This document shows, one piece after another, positions 8,324-16,850 of a stretch of DNA of 39,934 nucleotides. A program made the translations under genes and the position numbers. The notes beneath the pieces were generated by a model that saw only the letters and a program-made list of their open reading frames with translations, searched no databases and was not told the origin of the DNA. Position 1 is the first letter of the stretch. Each line of letters begins with the position of its first letter. Source of the stretch: Spirochaetaceae bacterium UBA4077 (lineage in GTDB: Bacteria > Spirochaetota > Spirochaetia > Treponematales > Rectinemataceae); NCBI GenBank assembly GCA_002383375.1, contig DFYR01000054.1:1-39934 (forward strand), in the 5' to 3' direction.

Positions 8324-8962
8324 TTAGTTCCTCGGCCTGAAAAATCTTTTTGCCGGATTTATGCCGAACCTGACTATAAAATAGAGCCAGGACCAGAGAA
8401 AACCCGCCAGGTGAGTGAGGTGAGCGACAGAGCTCCTGAAGCTGAATAGCTGGGACGCTATCTCTATGCCGGCGTAGCCGAGAACCAGGACCGGAGCCCG
8501 AACCGGCAGGATTCCATAGAGGAAGATCCGCGCCTCGGGATTGAGCACGGCAAAAGCCAATAGCAAGGCATAAACCGCACCAGAAGATCCTAAAAGCATC
8601 GTGTACCAGGATCCGGTGGCCACAAAAATTCCAAAGGAAGCTATACCCGCCAATGTTCCCGTCACCAGATAGAAAAGCAGGAATTCCTTGCTTCCCATGC
8701 TTCGTTCCACCGCCGTGCCGAAAATGAACAGGCCGAGCATATTGACCAGTAAATGGGAGATATCGGCATGGGCGAACATATACGTTATTATCTGCCATAA
8801 ATAGCCCGATAGTATGGCGGCTGGATTGAGGGCCATATACACCTTGACCAGGGGAAAGATATACCCTAAGGCGAAAAAGAGAATATTGGCCGCGATCAGA
8901 TAGAGAGTCGCATTGAAGAAGCTATATCGAAAAGGCTTACGTATCACTGGTAAAATGGACAT
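8324..8962 (-). CDS. Rhomboid-family intramembrane serine protease
   Basis: A 212-residue polytopic membrane protein with about six hydrophobic segments, matching the rhomboid core. The nucleophile Ser127 is in LGSSGAVYA (GxSG) and the partner His184 in HLTHLAGF; HADISHLLVNM near residue 65 is the loop/TM2 His-Asn motif of the family. It should cleave membrane-embedded substrates. The ATG at 8962 has no Shine-Dalgarno sequence. Instead TATCAT/TATATA lies within about 10 bases upstream, so the mRNA may be almost leaderless. It converges on the acyltransferase gene (74-base gap) and lies 57 bases beyond the CHASE-receiver gene on the same strand. The C-terminus is basic. Confidence 0.9.
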   Translation of the reverse strand: MSILPVIRKPFRYSFFNATLYLIAANILFFALGYIFPLVKVYMALNPAAILSGYLWQIITYMFAHADISHLLVNMLGLFIFGTAVERSMGSKEFLLFYLVTGTLAGIASFGIFVATGSWYTMLLGSSGAVYALLLAFAVLNPEARIFLYGILPVRAPVLVLGYAGIEIASQLFSFRSSVAHLTHLAGFLWSWLYFIVRFGINPAKRFFRPRN

Positions 8963-9019
8963 TTATATATGATACGAATTTTGCGGTCCCAGGGAAAGAA
9001 CCTTTATCGTAAAACCAAC

Positions 9020-10876
9020 CTATCCTCGCTCCGTCAGCCCCTGAATCATGGCGGTGAGCTGGCTTAAGGTAAAGGGTTTGGAGAGAAGATCGTTCATGCC
9101 CGATGCTTTGCAGCGCTCTAGCTCCTTATCCCCTACCCTTGCGCTCATGCCAACAATTTTCGTCCTGGAAGAAACCCTGGACGAGCGTATCAGTTCGCAG
9201 GTCTTATAGCCGTCCATACCCGGCATAAAGCAGTCCATAAATATTGTGTCATACTCCTTGACTAAGCAGCGGGCTAAGGCCTCTTCCCCAGAAGCGGCGA
9301 ATTCTGGCTCGTAGCCCCGGAGTGTCAGCATTCGCCCCATGATGTCTCGATTGGCTTCGCTATCATCGACAACCAGTATTGAAACACTCCTAAGGTTTAC
9401 CGCCGCCCTGTATGCAGCTGCCTTGTTTCGAACAGAATCGAGGGCTGGCTGTACCCTTCGAGCTTGAAGCGGCTCGGGCTCGGACTTGCTCTCCGTCCAG
9501 GAATCAGAACCAGGCGCTGGCACTGATGCAGGCTCAGCCATGAACGCAGGCTCGGATTCAGACAAGAGTTCCGATTCAGGCAGAGCCCCTGGACCGGTCT
9601 TGGCTTCGTCCTCTACAACGCGCAGATGCGCGAAGAGATCCTTGGGATTGCCGGAGAACATAACATCCGGCATGTAAAGCTGGCCTTTTACCGAGGGACC
9701 CTTGAACTGGATAGTCACTGCATCCGATGGAGTCGCCGACCCGTCGTCGAGGGGGAATTCTGGCATCGCCCTGTCTGAGGCCGAAACCGCGCTCTCCATC
9801 CCAGGCTCATCCACACCCTTGATCGCAGGTTTCGGCTCAGCGGGAGTTCGCATGGACTTTTCCCTGGACCGATGGATCATCGGACCATCGATAACCTCTG
9901 GAAAGGGCGTTGTTGGCTTTTTCTCATTCTCAACGGGACTAGAGAGAAGAAATTCAACATCCTTGCTTTCATCAGCACGCTTTTTCGATAGGGCTTTTAT
10001 CCAGGCAAAGAGAAAAAATGCTCCAGCCAATGCCGCAACCCCCAGCAAGTACAGTGCCGGACTTAAGGCCAGCCAGCCTTTGGCAGGCATGGTGTGGAGC
10101 CTCCAAGACAACCCCTGTAGATTCAGAAGCGATGAGGAAACCCCCAGTTTAAAAGCATCAGCATCGCCGGCGATCATAAGACTAGGCAGTCCCTCAACAT
10201 CGCCGCCGGTTTTTACGCTACCCCCCTGACCCATACTTTCTGGCCGGTCCACAGACGAGAGGGCGAAAATAAATCCAGGATAAGAAGCGTCCAACGACAA
10301 GGCTTTGACGAGGCCGTCGAAATCCAGGGTAATACTGACAAAGCCCCAGAATTTCCCTGCGCTGAATACTGGATAGCGGATAAAAAGTACAGAGCCCCCT
10401 TCCAGAGATTCAAAGGGTCCTGAAAAAACGGGCGCATTCAATTCCATCGCCTGGGTAAGGGCTTCCCGCCGTTCTGGATTGGAGAGCAGATCATGCCCTA
10501 GCAGAGATTCACCACCGGTTTCGGGAAAATGGTACCGCACCAGGGCTGAGGGGGCGAGGCTCACCCCGGTTACATAGGTTCGCGACGACAGTAATGCCGA
10601 GGCTATACGAGCAGCCTCGGGCTTTGGCAGGTCCGGATTCCTGGAAATGGACGATGCCATTCTTGAAGCCTCATCCTGCAGCTCGGTCATGTAGTCTTCC
10701 AGCTCGGCGGCAGCCCTGAAGACAACGCCCGAACAGAGTTCGCGTTCGGAAGACTGAAGCCTGAAAGCCAGGCTCGTAAAAACAGCAATAACGACAAGGG
10801 CATAGACAAGAGGCATGACGAGACTGGCCAGCGAAGATGACTTGGATTTGTCTGCTTTGAGCGTTGTTTCGGTCAC
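9020..10876 (-). CDS. Membrane CHASE-domain protein with C-terminal response-regulator receiver, no kinase
   Basis: A 618-residue sensor-like protein. TM1 is at about 17-39 and TM2 at about 268-292; the periplasmic part between them resembles a CHASE sensor (LVRYHFPETGGESLLGHDL, then VLFIRYPVFSAGKFWGFV). A roughly 200-residue polar linker rich in Ser, Glu and Pro follows. Residues 497-618 form a full receiver domain with acidic Asp504/505, phospho-acceptor Asp548 (FMDCFMPGMDG), Ser578 and Lys600. No histidine kinase, GGDEF, EAL or methyl-accepting module lies between, which is unusual because CHASE normally feeds a catalytic domain. Start is GTG at 10876 behind GAGGAAGGAG; the overlapping ATG at 10878 stops at once. 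Its kinase must be encoded elsewhere. No neighbour explains its output. Confidence 0.85.
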   Translation of the reverse strand: MTETTLKADKSKSSSLASLVMPLVYALVVIAVFTSLAFRLQSSERELCSGVVFRAAAELEDYMTELQDEASRMASSISRNPDLPKPEAARIASALLSSRTYVTGVSLAPSALVRYHFPETGGESLLGHDLLSNPERREALTQAMELNAPVFSGPFESLEGGSVLFIRYPVFSAGKFWGFVSITLDFDGLVKALSLDASYPGFIFALSSVDRPESMGQGGSVKTGGDVEGLPSLMIAGDADAFKLGVSSSLLNLQGLSWRLHTMPAKGWLALSPALYLLGVAALAGAFFLFAWIKALSKKRADESKDVEFLLSSPVENEKKPTTPFPEVIDGPMIHRSREKSMRTPAEPKPAIKGVDEPGMESAVSASDRAMPEFPLDDGSATPSDAVTIQFKGPSVKGQLYMPDVMFSGNPKDLFAHLRVVEDEAKTGPGALPESELLSESEPAFMAEPASVPAPGSDSWTESKSEPEPLQARRVQPALDSVRNKAAAYRAAVNLRSVSILVVDDSEANRDIMGRMLTLRGYEPEFAASGEEALARCLVKEYDTIFMDCFMPGMDGYKTCELIRSSRVSSRTKIVGMSARVGDKELERCKASGMNDLLSKPFTLSQLTAMIQGLTERG

Positions 10877-10983
10877 ATCTCCTTCCTCTGAGTCAACATC
10901 TTACCTTGAAAGGAAAAAACCCGCAAGAAAGCTCTATGTGTATCGTTCAGGACATTACGGCTTCGGTGCCGCAGAAAAACAAC

Positions 10984-11021
10984 AAAAAAGGGGCTGTCTT
11001 GGATATACCCAGGACAGCCCC
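10984..11021 (-). terminator. Rho-independent terminator of tRNA-Cys
   Basis: Nine-base arms GGGGCTGTC (10990-10998) and GACAGCCCC (11013-11021) close a 14-base loop and are followed on the minus strand by six T (10984-10989). It begins six bases after the tRNA 3' end, so it terminates the tRNA-Cys transcript before the downstream CHASE-receiver gene. Confidence 0.9.
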
Positions 11022-11026
11022 GTAAA

Positions 11027-11098
11027 AGGCGCCGATCGGAATCGAACCGATGCATAAAGGTTTTGCAGACCTCTCCCTTACCGCTTGGGTACGGCGCC
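11027..11098 (-). tRNA. tRNA-Cys (anticodon GCA)
   Basis: Read on the minus strand, the 7-bp acceptor stem GGCGCCG/CGGCGCC pairs 11092-11098 with 11028-11034. The anticodon stem GAGGT/ACCTT encloses loop CTGCAAA with anticodon GCA, and the T-arm is ATCGG-TTCGATT-CCGAT. The discriminator base is T, as expected for cysteine tRNAs. CCA is not encoded. It is a single tRNA with its own promoter and terminator between secF and the CHASE-receiver gene. Confidence 0.97.
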
Positions 11099-11110
11099 GA
11101 TGCGGGGCAC

Positions 11111-11140
11111 ACTATAGCCTAGGCGCCCCTTTAATGTAAA
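11111..11140 (-). promoter_or_regulatory. Promoter of tRNA-Cys
   Basis: On the minus strand TTTACA (11135-11140) and TATAGT (11111-11116) are 18 bases apart, and the tRNA begins 12 bases after the -10 hexamer. The spacer is GC-rich between the two AT-rich hexamers. Confidence 0.7.
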
Positions 11141-11159
11141 GAGCTTCGAGATTTCGGCC

Positions 11160-12404
11160 TTATGACACGCTGCTCGCGTTCTGCGCGACTTCCGCCGCCT
11201 TCGGCCCCTTGGCTTTCCTGTTCCTCGTATACCACCAGGTGGCGAAGCCGCTGGCGATATAGATGGTAGAATAGGTTCCCGACACCATGCCGACGAAGAG
11301 CGCCAGAGCGAAGTCCCTCATGCTGCCTGTGGTGAAGAAGAATAAGGCGAGGACGGTGAGCATGGTCGTTGCCGTGGTTATTATCGTTCGGCCTAGGGTG
11401 ACGGTGAGCGAGTAATCCACCACGTTGATGAATTTTTCGTTTGGCTGCAATTTCTTCTGCTCGCGGATACGGTCGAACTGGACGATGGTGTCGTTGATCG
11501 AATACCCCAGGATGGTGAGGATGGCTGCTATGGTCATGGAGCTAAACTCCATCCTGGTCCAGACGATGAACCCCACCATAACGATGGCATCATGCGCTAT
11601 GGCGAGAACAGCGCCGATGGCGTAGCCGGCTTTGAAGCGGACGAGGGAGTAAAGGAAGATCAGGAAGAGTGTGGCTGCAACCAGCAGCAAGGCGGTGCGG
11701 GAAAGCCCTTGGGAATAGCGAGCCCCTACGAAGTCGGTCTTGAGCACGACGACCCTGTTCGAGCCGAAGGCATTCTCAAGGCCGGAAATCACCGCCTGTC
11801 GAGCGGTCGCCGAGAAATTAGGATCTTCCCCTGAATCCTCGACGCGGATCAGATAGCGTTGACTGGATTCTGGCTTCAGGGTTTGAACCGAAATGTTGCC
11901 GAGTCCCGTGATCGCTTCGCGCACATGGTCGATAGTGGAGAAGAGCTCTGACTCCCCGGCGGCCGCCCGATGCAGTTTAATGGCGTTCTGGCTTATGAGC
12001 GTATTGCCCTGGGAGGTGGGGATCAACAGATTAGATGGAAAACTTTCCTGCGCAGGATCTACCGATACTTGCACGCCGGCTTCGGCAGCTAGTGCCCCTG
12101 TCAGGTCCTTGATCGTGCTGTAGTCCTGATAACTCAAAACTACCGTTCGCTGCTCGATCTCCGCTCCGGAGAATACTAGGGTGAGCGCCTCGCTAGAAAT
12201 CCTGAGTTCGGCGTTGCCCTTACCAGAATAGCTTACACTTCCAACCGGATAGGCGAGCTGCACCGTCTGGTTTATACCCGCCTGAAAGTCGACACCGAGG
12301 TTAAATCCCTTGGTCACATAGCCAACGATGCTCAAGAGGATCAGTCCCGTCGAGATAAAGGCGGCGGGTACAAAAAATCGGCTGAATCGGATTACACGTT
12401 TCAT
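11160..12404 (-). CDS. secF: Protein translocase subunit SecF
   Basis: The 414-residue SecF partner of SecD, which uses the proton motive force to help release preproteins from SecYEG on the periplasmic side. It opens with basic residues and TM1 (FVPAAFISTGLILLSIVGYV), followed by FNLGVDFQAG, the SecF/SecD signature after TM1. A periplasmic P1 domain of over 200 residues follows, then five more membrane segments with GYSINDTIVQFDRIRE, the conserved TM4-TM5 motif (family: GYSxNDTVVxFDRIRE). It is about 90 residues longer than E. coli SecF because of the enlarged periplasmic part. Its ATG directly follows the secD stop codon with no spacer; GGAGG in the secD end serves as its ribosome site. Confidence 0.97.
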   Translation of the reverse strand: MKRVIRFSRFFVPAAFISTGLILLSIVGYVTKGFNLGVDFQAGINQTVQLAYPVGSVSYSGKGNAELRISSEALTLVFSGAEIEQRTVVLSYQDYSTIKDLTGALAAEAGVQVSVDPAQESFPSNLLIPTSQGNTLISQNAIKLHRAAAGESELFSTIDHVREAITGLGNISVQTLKPESSQRYLIRVEDSGEDPNFSATARQAVISGLENAFGSNRVVVLKTDFVGARYSQGLSRTALLLVAATLFLIFLYSLVRFKAGYAIGAVLAIAHDAIVMVGFIVWTRMEFSSMTIAAILTILGYSINDTIVQFDRIREQKKLQPNEKFINVVDYSLTVTLGRTIITTATTMLTVLALFFFTTGSMRDFALALFVGMVSGTYSTIYIASGFATWWYTRNRKAKGPKAAEVAQNASSVS

Positions 12405-14135
12405 TTATTTGATCCTCCAGCTGATGGAGACGTTCTTCTGCTTCAGGACGTCGGTACCGAAATCGAAGATGAGCCTGGACACAAAAAGGGAGGTGAAAAG
12501 GCTGGTCATGTTGCCGATGGCCAGTGAGATCGCGAAGCCCTGGATAGAGCCGGAACCTAGCTGTGCCAGGAACAAGGCGGCGATTATCGTCGTGATATTG
12601 GAGTCCATTACCGCCCAGAAGGCTTTGTGGAAACCCGAGTCTACTGCAGCCTTTCTGGACTTGCTTTCCCTCAGCTCCTCTTTGATGCGCTCGAAAATGA
12701 CGACGTTGGCGTCGACGGCCATGCCTATGGTGAGCACGAAGCCAGCCAGCGAAGGCAGTGTAAGGGTGAGCTTGAACGCCGTGAGCACCGAAAGCATGAC
12801 GTACAGGTTGATGACCTGGGCCAAGGTTGCATTGACACCTGCGCCTCTATAAAAGGCGAACATGAAGACAAAAACAGCCAGAAGACCGACGATGATCGCC
12901 CGCTGTCCCTGGGCTATAGAATCCTCGCCCAGGGAGGCGCCGATAGCCTGCTGATTGGCGACGCTCAAGGAAAGGGGAAGCGCCGCGGTTCTCAGCAGCG
13001 TTGCCAGGTTTTGGGCTTCCACCGCATCGAATCCTGATATGCGCACCGACTCCCGGATGGGTTCCTGAATGGTGGCATAGGACTTAACCCTGTCGTCTAG
13101 CATGACCGCCAGGGATTTACCCACGTTGTCGCTGGTCAGCTTGTAGAAAAGATCCCCGCCTTCCTTGTCGAGCAGAAAATTGGTCTCGGGCCTTCCAGTG
13201 ATCGGATCGCTGGAGACCGTGGCGCTTTGCACATGGCTGCCGTCCAGGCCTGGCTTGCCCTCGAGCACAAGGTATCGTCCCGTGAATTCATCCAGGCCGT
13301 AGCTGTCCTTGGTATACACTTTCCGGATGACCTTTCCCTCGGGAACGATGCCGGGCTCAGAGACTGCCATTGTCCTCTCGTCAACTCCCAGAGGGTTGGT
13401 GGCTAGATAGGAATCGAGGGCGGCGCTGGCTTCGGAATCGACAATGTAGAAGGCCAGGTTGCCCTTGCCCATGATAATAGAGTTGATCCGCTCTGGATCT
13501 GCGGTTCCTGGGATTTCGACGTAGATCTGATCCTCGCCCTGACGACGGATGACCGGCTCGGTAAGACCAAACTGATCGATGCGGCTGTTAAGCACTTCCA
13601 CAGCCCGCTGCATTGCGTCTTCCCGTTCCGCGGCATTCAGATCATGACCAAGCTTTTCGGCAAGGGCATCCATATCCGCCTGAATGATCACCGACATGCC
13701 GCCGGCAAGGTCAAGGCCTAGCTGAAGGGCATTTCCGTGGCGTTTTTTCAGGTCCAGGGAGCGTTCCCTGTATCTGGCTTCGACGGCGTCAAACATAGAG
13801 CGTTCACTGGAAAAGGCCGCAAGGATGTTCGAAGCGTTCCATTCGCCGGGGAGGGATTTTTTCCTATCCTTGTAGGCTTTTTTCGCTACCTGCACCACCA
13901 GATCGTACTGTTTGGACAGATCTGAAGCATCGCCGGCAAGCGCCTTGGCCTTTATATCGGTAAGCGCCGAGTACGCCATCCTGCGGGAAAAGTCCCTGAT
14001 CTGCTCGCGGGATCCAACAGCCACCGCCTGATCCTCTTTAGGAGTCAGGAAGTACCAGTGAATCGTCGGAAACAGGAAGGCGAAGGCGACGGCAATCACC
14101 AGGATTACGATGATCAAACGACGGATTTTACTCAT
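12405..14135 (-). CDS. secD: Protein translocase subunit SecD
   Basis: The 576-residue SecD subunit. TM1 (about 6-28) is followed by a charged segment and then LQLGLDLAGGMSVIIQ, the D1 motif of SecD. The periplasmic P1 region includes INSRIDQFG-like VLNSRIDQFGLTEPVI and IYVEIPG, standard SecD features. The final 180 residues hold five membrane segments with TIGMAVDANVVIFERIKEEL, the TM4 motif. A GGAG about 8 bases upstream of the ATG supports the start. It sits between yajC and secF in the conserved order. It is shorter than the E. coli protein but normal for secD encoded beside secF. Confidence 0.97.
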   Translation of the reverse strand: MSKIRRLIIVILVIAVAFAFLFPTIHWYFLTPKEDQAVAVGSREQIRDFSRRMAYSALTDIKAKALAGDASDLSKQYDLVVQVAKKAYKDRKKSLPGEWNASNILAAFSSERSMFDAVEARYRERSLDLKKRHGNALQLGLDLAGGMSVIIQADMDALAEKLGHDLNAAEREDAMQRAVEVLNSRIDQFGLTEPVIRRQGEDQIYVEIPGTADPERINSIIMGKGNLAFYIVDSEASAALDSYLATNPLGVDERTMAVSEPGIVPEGKVIRKVYTKDSYGLDEFTGRYLVLEGKPGLDGSHVQSATVSSDPITGRPETNFLLDKEGGDLFYKLTSDNVGKSLAVMLDDRVKSYATIQEPIRESVRISGFDAVEAQNLATLLRTAALPLSLSVANQQAIGASLGEDSIAQGQRAIIVGLLAVFVFMFAFYRGAGVNATLAQVINLYVMLSVLTAFKLTLTLPSLAGFVLTIGMAVDANVVIFERIKEELRESKSRKAAVDSGFHKAFWAVMDSNITTIIAALFLAQLGSGSIQGFAISLAIGNMTSLFTSLFVSRLIFDFGTDVLKQKNVSISWRIK

Positions 14136-14202
14136 TCCGGTAACTCCACTTTAGTATCGCAGAGCCCGAGACTGGTCCGCAGCGTCGTTGCACAGAGGTA
14201 CA

Positions 14203-14221
14203 AGTCCTCAAAACGAGGACT
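14203..14221. other. Short hairpin between yajC and secD
   Basis: AGTCCTC (14203-14209) and GAGGACT (14215-14221) are perfect 7-base arms around AAAAC. The 115-base gap between yajC and secD holds no other feature. Without a T-run it is more likely an mRNA processing or stability element than a terminator. Confidence 0.3.
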
Positions 14222-14250
14222 CAACGCGGATGAGAATCGGGCCTTCGAGA

Positions 14251-14649
14251 CTATTTCTTTTCTTCTTCGGACTTTTCTGCTTTTTGGGTCTTCTCTGGCG
14301 CAGGAGCGGGCTCTTCGGCTTTTTCCTCAACTCTGGCGGGTGCTACGGTAGCGATGGCGGACTTGGCAAACTCGATCCTGCAATCATCGTCCACCTTAAC
14401 CACCACCGTGGTTTCCTTGACCGCGTGTACCATGCCGTGGATACCGCCGATGGTGATGATCTTGTCGCCTTTCTTGACGGCCTCGATCATCTTCTTTGCC
14501 TCTTTCTGCTTTTTATTCTGAGGTCGGATAATGAGGAAGTAAAACACTACGAAGACGAGGCCGAAGGTGACGAGGGTAGAGATCATCTGACCGCTCGAGC
14601 TGCCTGCCGCGGCTTGGAGAAGAACCAAGCCCTGGGAAATAGAATTCAT
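14251..14649 (-). CDS. yajC: Preprotein translocase subunit YajC
   Basis: A 132-residue single-span membrane protein associated with SecDF. After a short Ser/Gly-rich periplasmic start, the membrane helix (about 23-40) ends in FYFLIIRPQNKKQKE, the diagnostic YajC motif. GDKIITIGGIHGMV then opens the cytoplasmic beta domain. The C-terminal 25 residues are an Ala/Glu/Pro/Lys tail and are probably disordered. ATG at 14649 is chosen because AAGGAT lies just upstream; an earlier in-frame start at 14688 has no ribosome site. The ribosome site overlaps a 12-base palindrome, CTTTACGTAAAG (14658-14669). It is the first gene of yajC-secD-secF. Confidence 0.95.
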   Translation of the reverse strand: MNSISQGLVLLQAAAGSSSGQMISTLVTFGLVFVVFYFLIIRPQNKKQKEAKKMIEAVKKGDKIITIGGIHGMVHAVKETTVVVKVDDDCRIEFAKSAIATVAPARVEEKAEEPAPAPEKTQKAEKSEEEKK

Positions 14650-14745
14650 ACTCGATCCTTTACGTAAAGATTCGAAAAAAACTAGCACGGATAGCTAAGA
14701 CTCGTCAAGCTGAAGGCTTGAGCAGATCAGATCCGCCAGGGTTTT

Positions 14746-15690
14746 TCAAGCCCCGATTATCGTGCCAGCCTTGCCGTCAACGGCCAAGCTGGCGTTCTCC
14801 ATGGAGGTGATTATCACCTCGGCGCCCCCCCTCTTGATGAAGTCGCAGGCCGCCTCGATCTTAGGCCCCATGGACCCTTTGGGGAACTGCCCTTCGGCCA
14901 GAAAGCGCTCGCACTCGGCAACGCTTAACCTGTCAAAAGAACGTTGATCCGGTTTTTTAAAGTTGACCGCCACCTTCTCGACTCCGGTCAGGATGATAAG
15001 CTGATCGGCGCCGATGAGGTTGGCGAGGAGGGAGGACGCCCTGTCCTTGTCGATTACGGCATCCACCCCTTCAAGGCTGCCGTCTGCCTCCCGGTAGACC
15101 GGTACGCCTCCGCCGCCCACAGCGATGACAATTTTCCCGTCTCTCAAAAGATCTCTGATTGTATCCTTTTCCACGATATCGAGGGGAATGGGGCTGGGCA
15201 CCACCCTTCTAAATCCCCTGCCAGGATCTTCCTTGATGATCCATCCCCGGGCCGAAAGCAGCTCGACTTGCTCGGCCTTGTAAAACGGGCCCACGTACTT
15301 AGTCGGGTTGAGCATGGAAGGATCCTGAGGATCCACCACTACTTGGGTGATCAGTGTGACTACCTCTTTGCGGATGCCTGCCTTGAGAAGAGCATTGGCC
15401 AGACTCTGGGCAATCATGTACCCCATGGAACCCTGGGTATCGGCCACGATCACCCCCAGGGGCGAGGGGGGAACCTGGGAACTGGCAGCTTCGTTGCGGA
15501 TAAGATGGACACCTGCCTGGGGACCGTTGCCGTGGGTGAGCACAACCCTGTGTCCCTGGGCTATCATATCGACGATAGCAGCCAGGCTTTTCCGTGTATT
15601 GGCAAACTGCTGGGCTATGGTGCCCTCGGTGCCTTCTTCTATTATGGCGTTCCCGCCCAGTGCGACTACAATAGTCTTGCGCTCTTTCAT
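14746..15690 (-). CDS. arcC: Carbamate kinase
   Basis: A 314-residue cytoplasmic kinase that reversibly converts carbamoyl phosphate and ADP to carbamate and ATP. Family features are the N-terminal VALGGNAI, THGNGPQAG (substrate site), IVADTQGSMGYMI, the glycine loop VGGGGVPVY, DKDRASSLLA, and the C-terminal GSMGPKIEAA. Length matches the usual 310 residues. ATG at 15690 follows AGGGG, and a good promoter lies at 15754-15781. No arginine deiminase or ornithine carbamoyltransferase gene is within the window, so the source of carbamoyl phosphate (arginine, citrulline, agmatine or a purine-derived compound such as oxamate) is not shown by context. Confidence 0.95.
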   Translation of the reverse strand: MKERKTIVVALGGNAIIEEGTEGTIAQQFANTRKSLAAIVDMIAQGHRVVLTHGNGPQAGVHLIRNEAASSQVPPSPLGVIVADTQGSMGYMIAQSLANALLKAGIRKEVVTLITQVVVDPQDPSMLNPTKYVGPFYKAEQVELLSARGWIIKEDPGRGFRRVVPSPIPLDIVEKDTIRDLLRDGKIVIAVGGGGVPVYREADGSLEGVDAVIDKDRASSLLANLIGADQLIILTGVEKVAVNFKKPDQRSFDRLSVAECERFLAEGQFPKGSMGPKIEAACDFIKRGGAEVIITSMENASLAVDGKAGTIIGA

Positions 15691-15753
15691 CGTTGTTCCC
15701 CTTTGTTCATCGGCGCGAGAAGTATCGCCTTCTACGAAATCGACGGAACACCA

Positions 15754-15781
15754 AGTATATCATTTTGGGTAAAACTGACAA
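15754..15781 (-). promoter_or_regulatory. Promoter of the carbamate kinase gene
   Basis: On the minus strand TTGTCA (15776-15781) and TATACT (15754-15759) are 16 bases apart, about 63 bases before the arcC ATG. The rest of the 269-base gap up to ispH is AT-rich (15795-15840) with no further feature seen. Confidence 0.55.
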
Positions 15782-15959
15782 GATAGAATCGGTATTAAGA
15801 CATTTCTATATAAATATTTATTATTTCTGAATATTTATCCCCAAACAGGAGCTTTGGCTACCGCCCTGAGCTTTCCAGCCGAGTAGAAACATTAGTGCCC
15901 GCTTGTCTGTATTCCCATAGATACTCGCTCAATTCGCTGATTCGCTGTATACTAAGGTT

Positions 15960-16850
15960 ATGCAAATAGTGCGAGCCCAAGTATTGGGCATGTGTATGGG
16001 CGTGCGGCGGGCTGAGGAAAAGGCGAAAAAAGCAGCCCAGCGGGCTATGAAATCGGGAAAGCCCGTCTTTACCTATGGACCACTTATACATAATCCCCAG
16101 GCGGTCAGGGCATTGGAGGACCTGGGAGTAAAGGTCCTGGATCCCGAAGCTTTTGAACGGGGCGAGCTGGATGAAAAAGCAAACAATTCGATTGTGGTCA
16201 TCAGGGCTCACGGAGCCCCACCCGAAGCCCTGGAGCGCTTGGGATCCCTGGACGTCGAAATAGTAGACGCCACCTGCCCTCGGGTGCTCAAAAGCCAGAA
16301 AAAAGCCGCGTCACTGATCGAAAAAGGCTACTCTCTTGCCATCGCAGGGGATCGTTCCCACGGAGAGGTAACAGGTATACTCGGCTACGCACCAGGTGCC
16401 AAGGTAGTGCAGAACGCAGAAGAGGCGGCTGTTCTTGCCAAGGAATGGGAACGCAGGGCTGTGGCGCTCATCGCGCAGACCACAATAAAGAAGAGCGAGT
16501 ACGACGCCATCGCTGCCCAGTTTAAAGCCCACTGTCCCTCGTTTTTAGCCTTCGACACCCTCTGCCCGGCCACCGCTGAACGCCAAAAAGCCCTTAAACA
16601 GATGGCGGAAAAAGTAGAGGCCCTGCTAGTCGTGGGAGGCAAGAACTCCGCCAACACCCAGCGGCTATTCATGGCCGCAAAAGAAACCGGCAAGCCCGCC
16701 TGGCATATCGAGACCGCCGCAGAGTTACCTAAGGAAATTTTCCAGTATACCTCGGTAGGGCTTACCGCCGGCGCCTCCACCCCCGACTCGATGGTGGATG
16801 ATGTGGAATCGACACTGATAAAAGGAGAACACCATGGACATGCTTCCTGA
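15960..16850 (+). CDS. ispH: 4-hydroxy-3-methylbut-2-enyl diphosphate reductase IspH
   Basis: The last enzyme of the methylerythritol phosphate isoprenoid pathway, 296 residues, with an oxygen-sensitive 4Fe-4S cluster. The three cluster cysteines are Cys12 (GMCMGVRRA), Cys106 (DATCPRV) and Cys202 (TLCPATAERQ). The substrate residues appear as His44 (LIHNP), His84 (RAHG) and His134/Glu136 (SHGEVTG), and VVGGKNSANTQRL is the family's SxN motif. The ATG gives the standard spacing to Cys12. There is only AAGG two bases before it, and TATACT (15948-15953) lies 6 bases upstream, so the transcript may be nearly leaderless. It overlaps the nitroreductase gene by 17 bases. Confidence 0.97.
   Translation: MQIVRAQVLGMCMGVRRAEEKAKKAAQRAMKSGKPVFTYGPLIHNPQAVRALEDLGVKVLDPEAFERGELDEKANNSIVVIRAHGAPPEALERLGSLDVEIVDATCPRVLKSQKKAASLIEKGYSLAIAGDRSHGEVTGILGYAPGAKVVQNAEEAAVLAKEWERRAVALIAQTTIKKSEYDAIAAQFKAHCPSFLAFDTLCPATAERQKALKQMAEKVEALLVVGGKNSANTQRLFMAAKETGKPAWHIETAAELPKEIFQYTSVGLTAGASTPDSMVDDVESTLIKGEHHGHAS

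Noticed and set aside
10984..11021. The tRNA-Cys 3' hairpin considered as a regulatory leader for the CHASE-receiver gene
   Set aside because: It sits immediately after the tRNA with a clean T-run, so a simple tRNA terminator explains it fully.
14944..15786. A 280-codon open frame opposite carbamate kinase
   Set aside because: Complementary to arcC and covering its promoter; no ribosome site and no recognisable protein.
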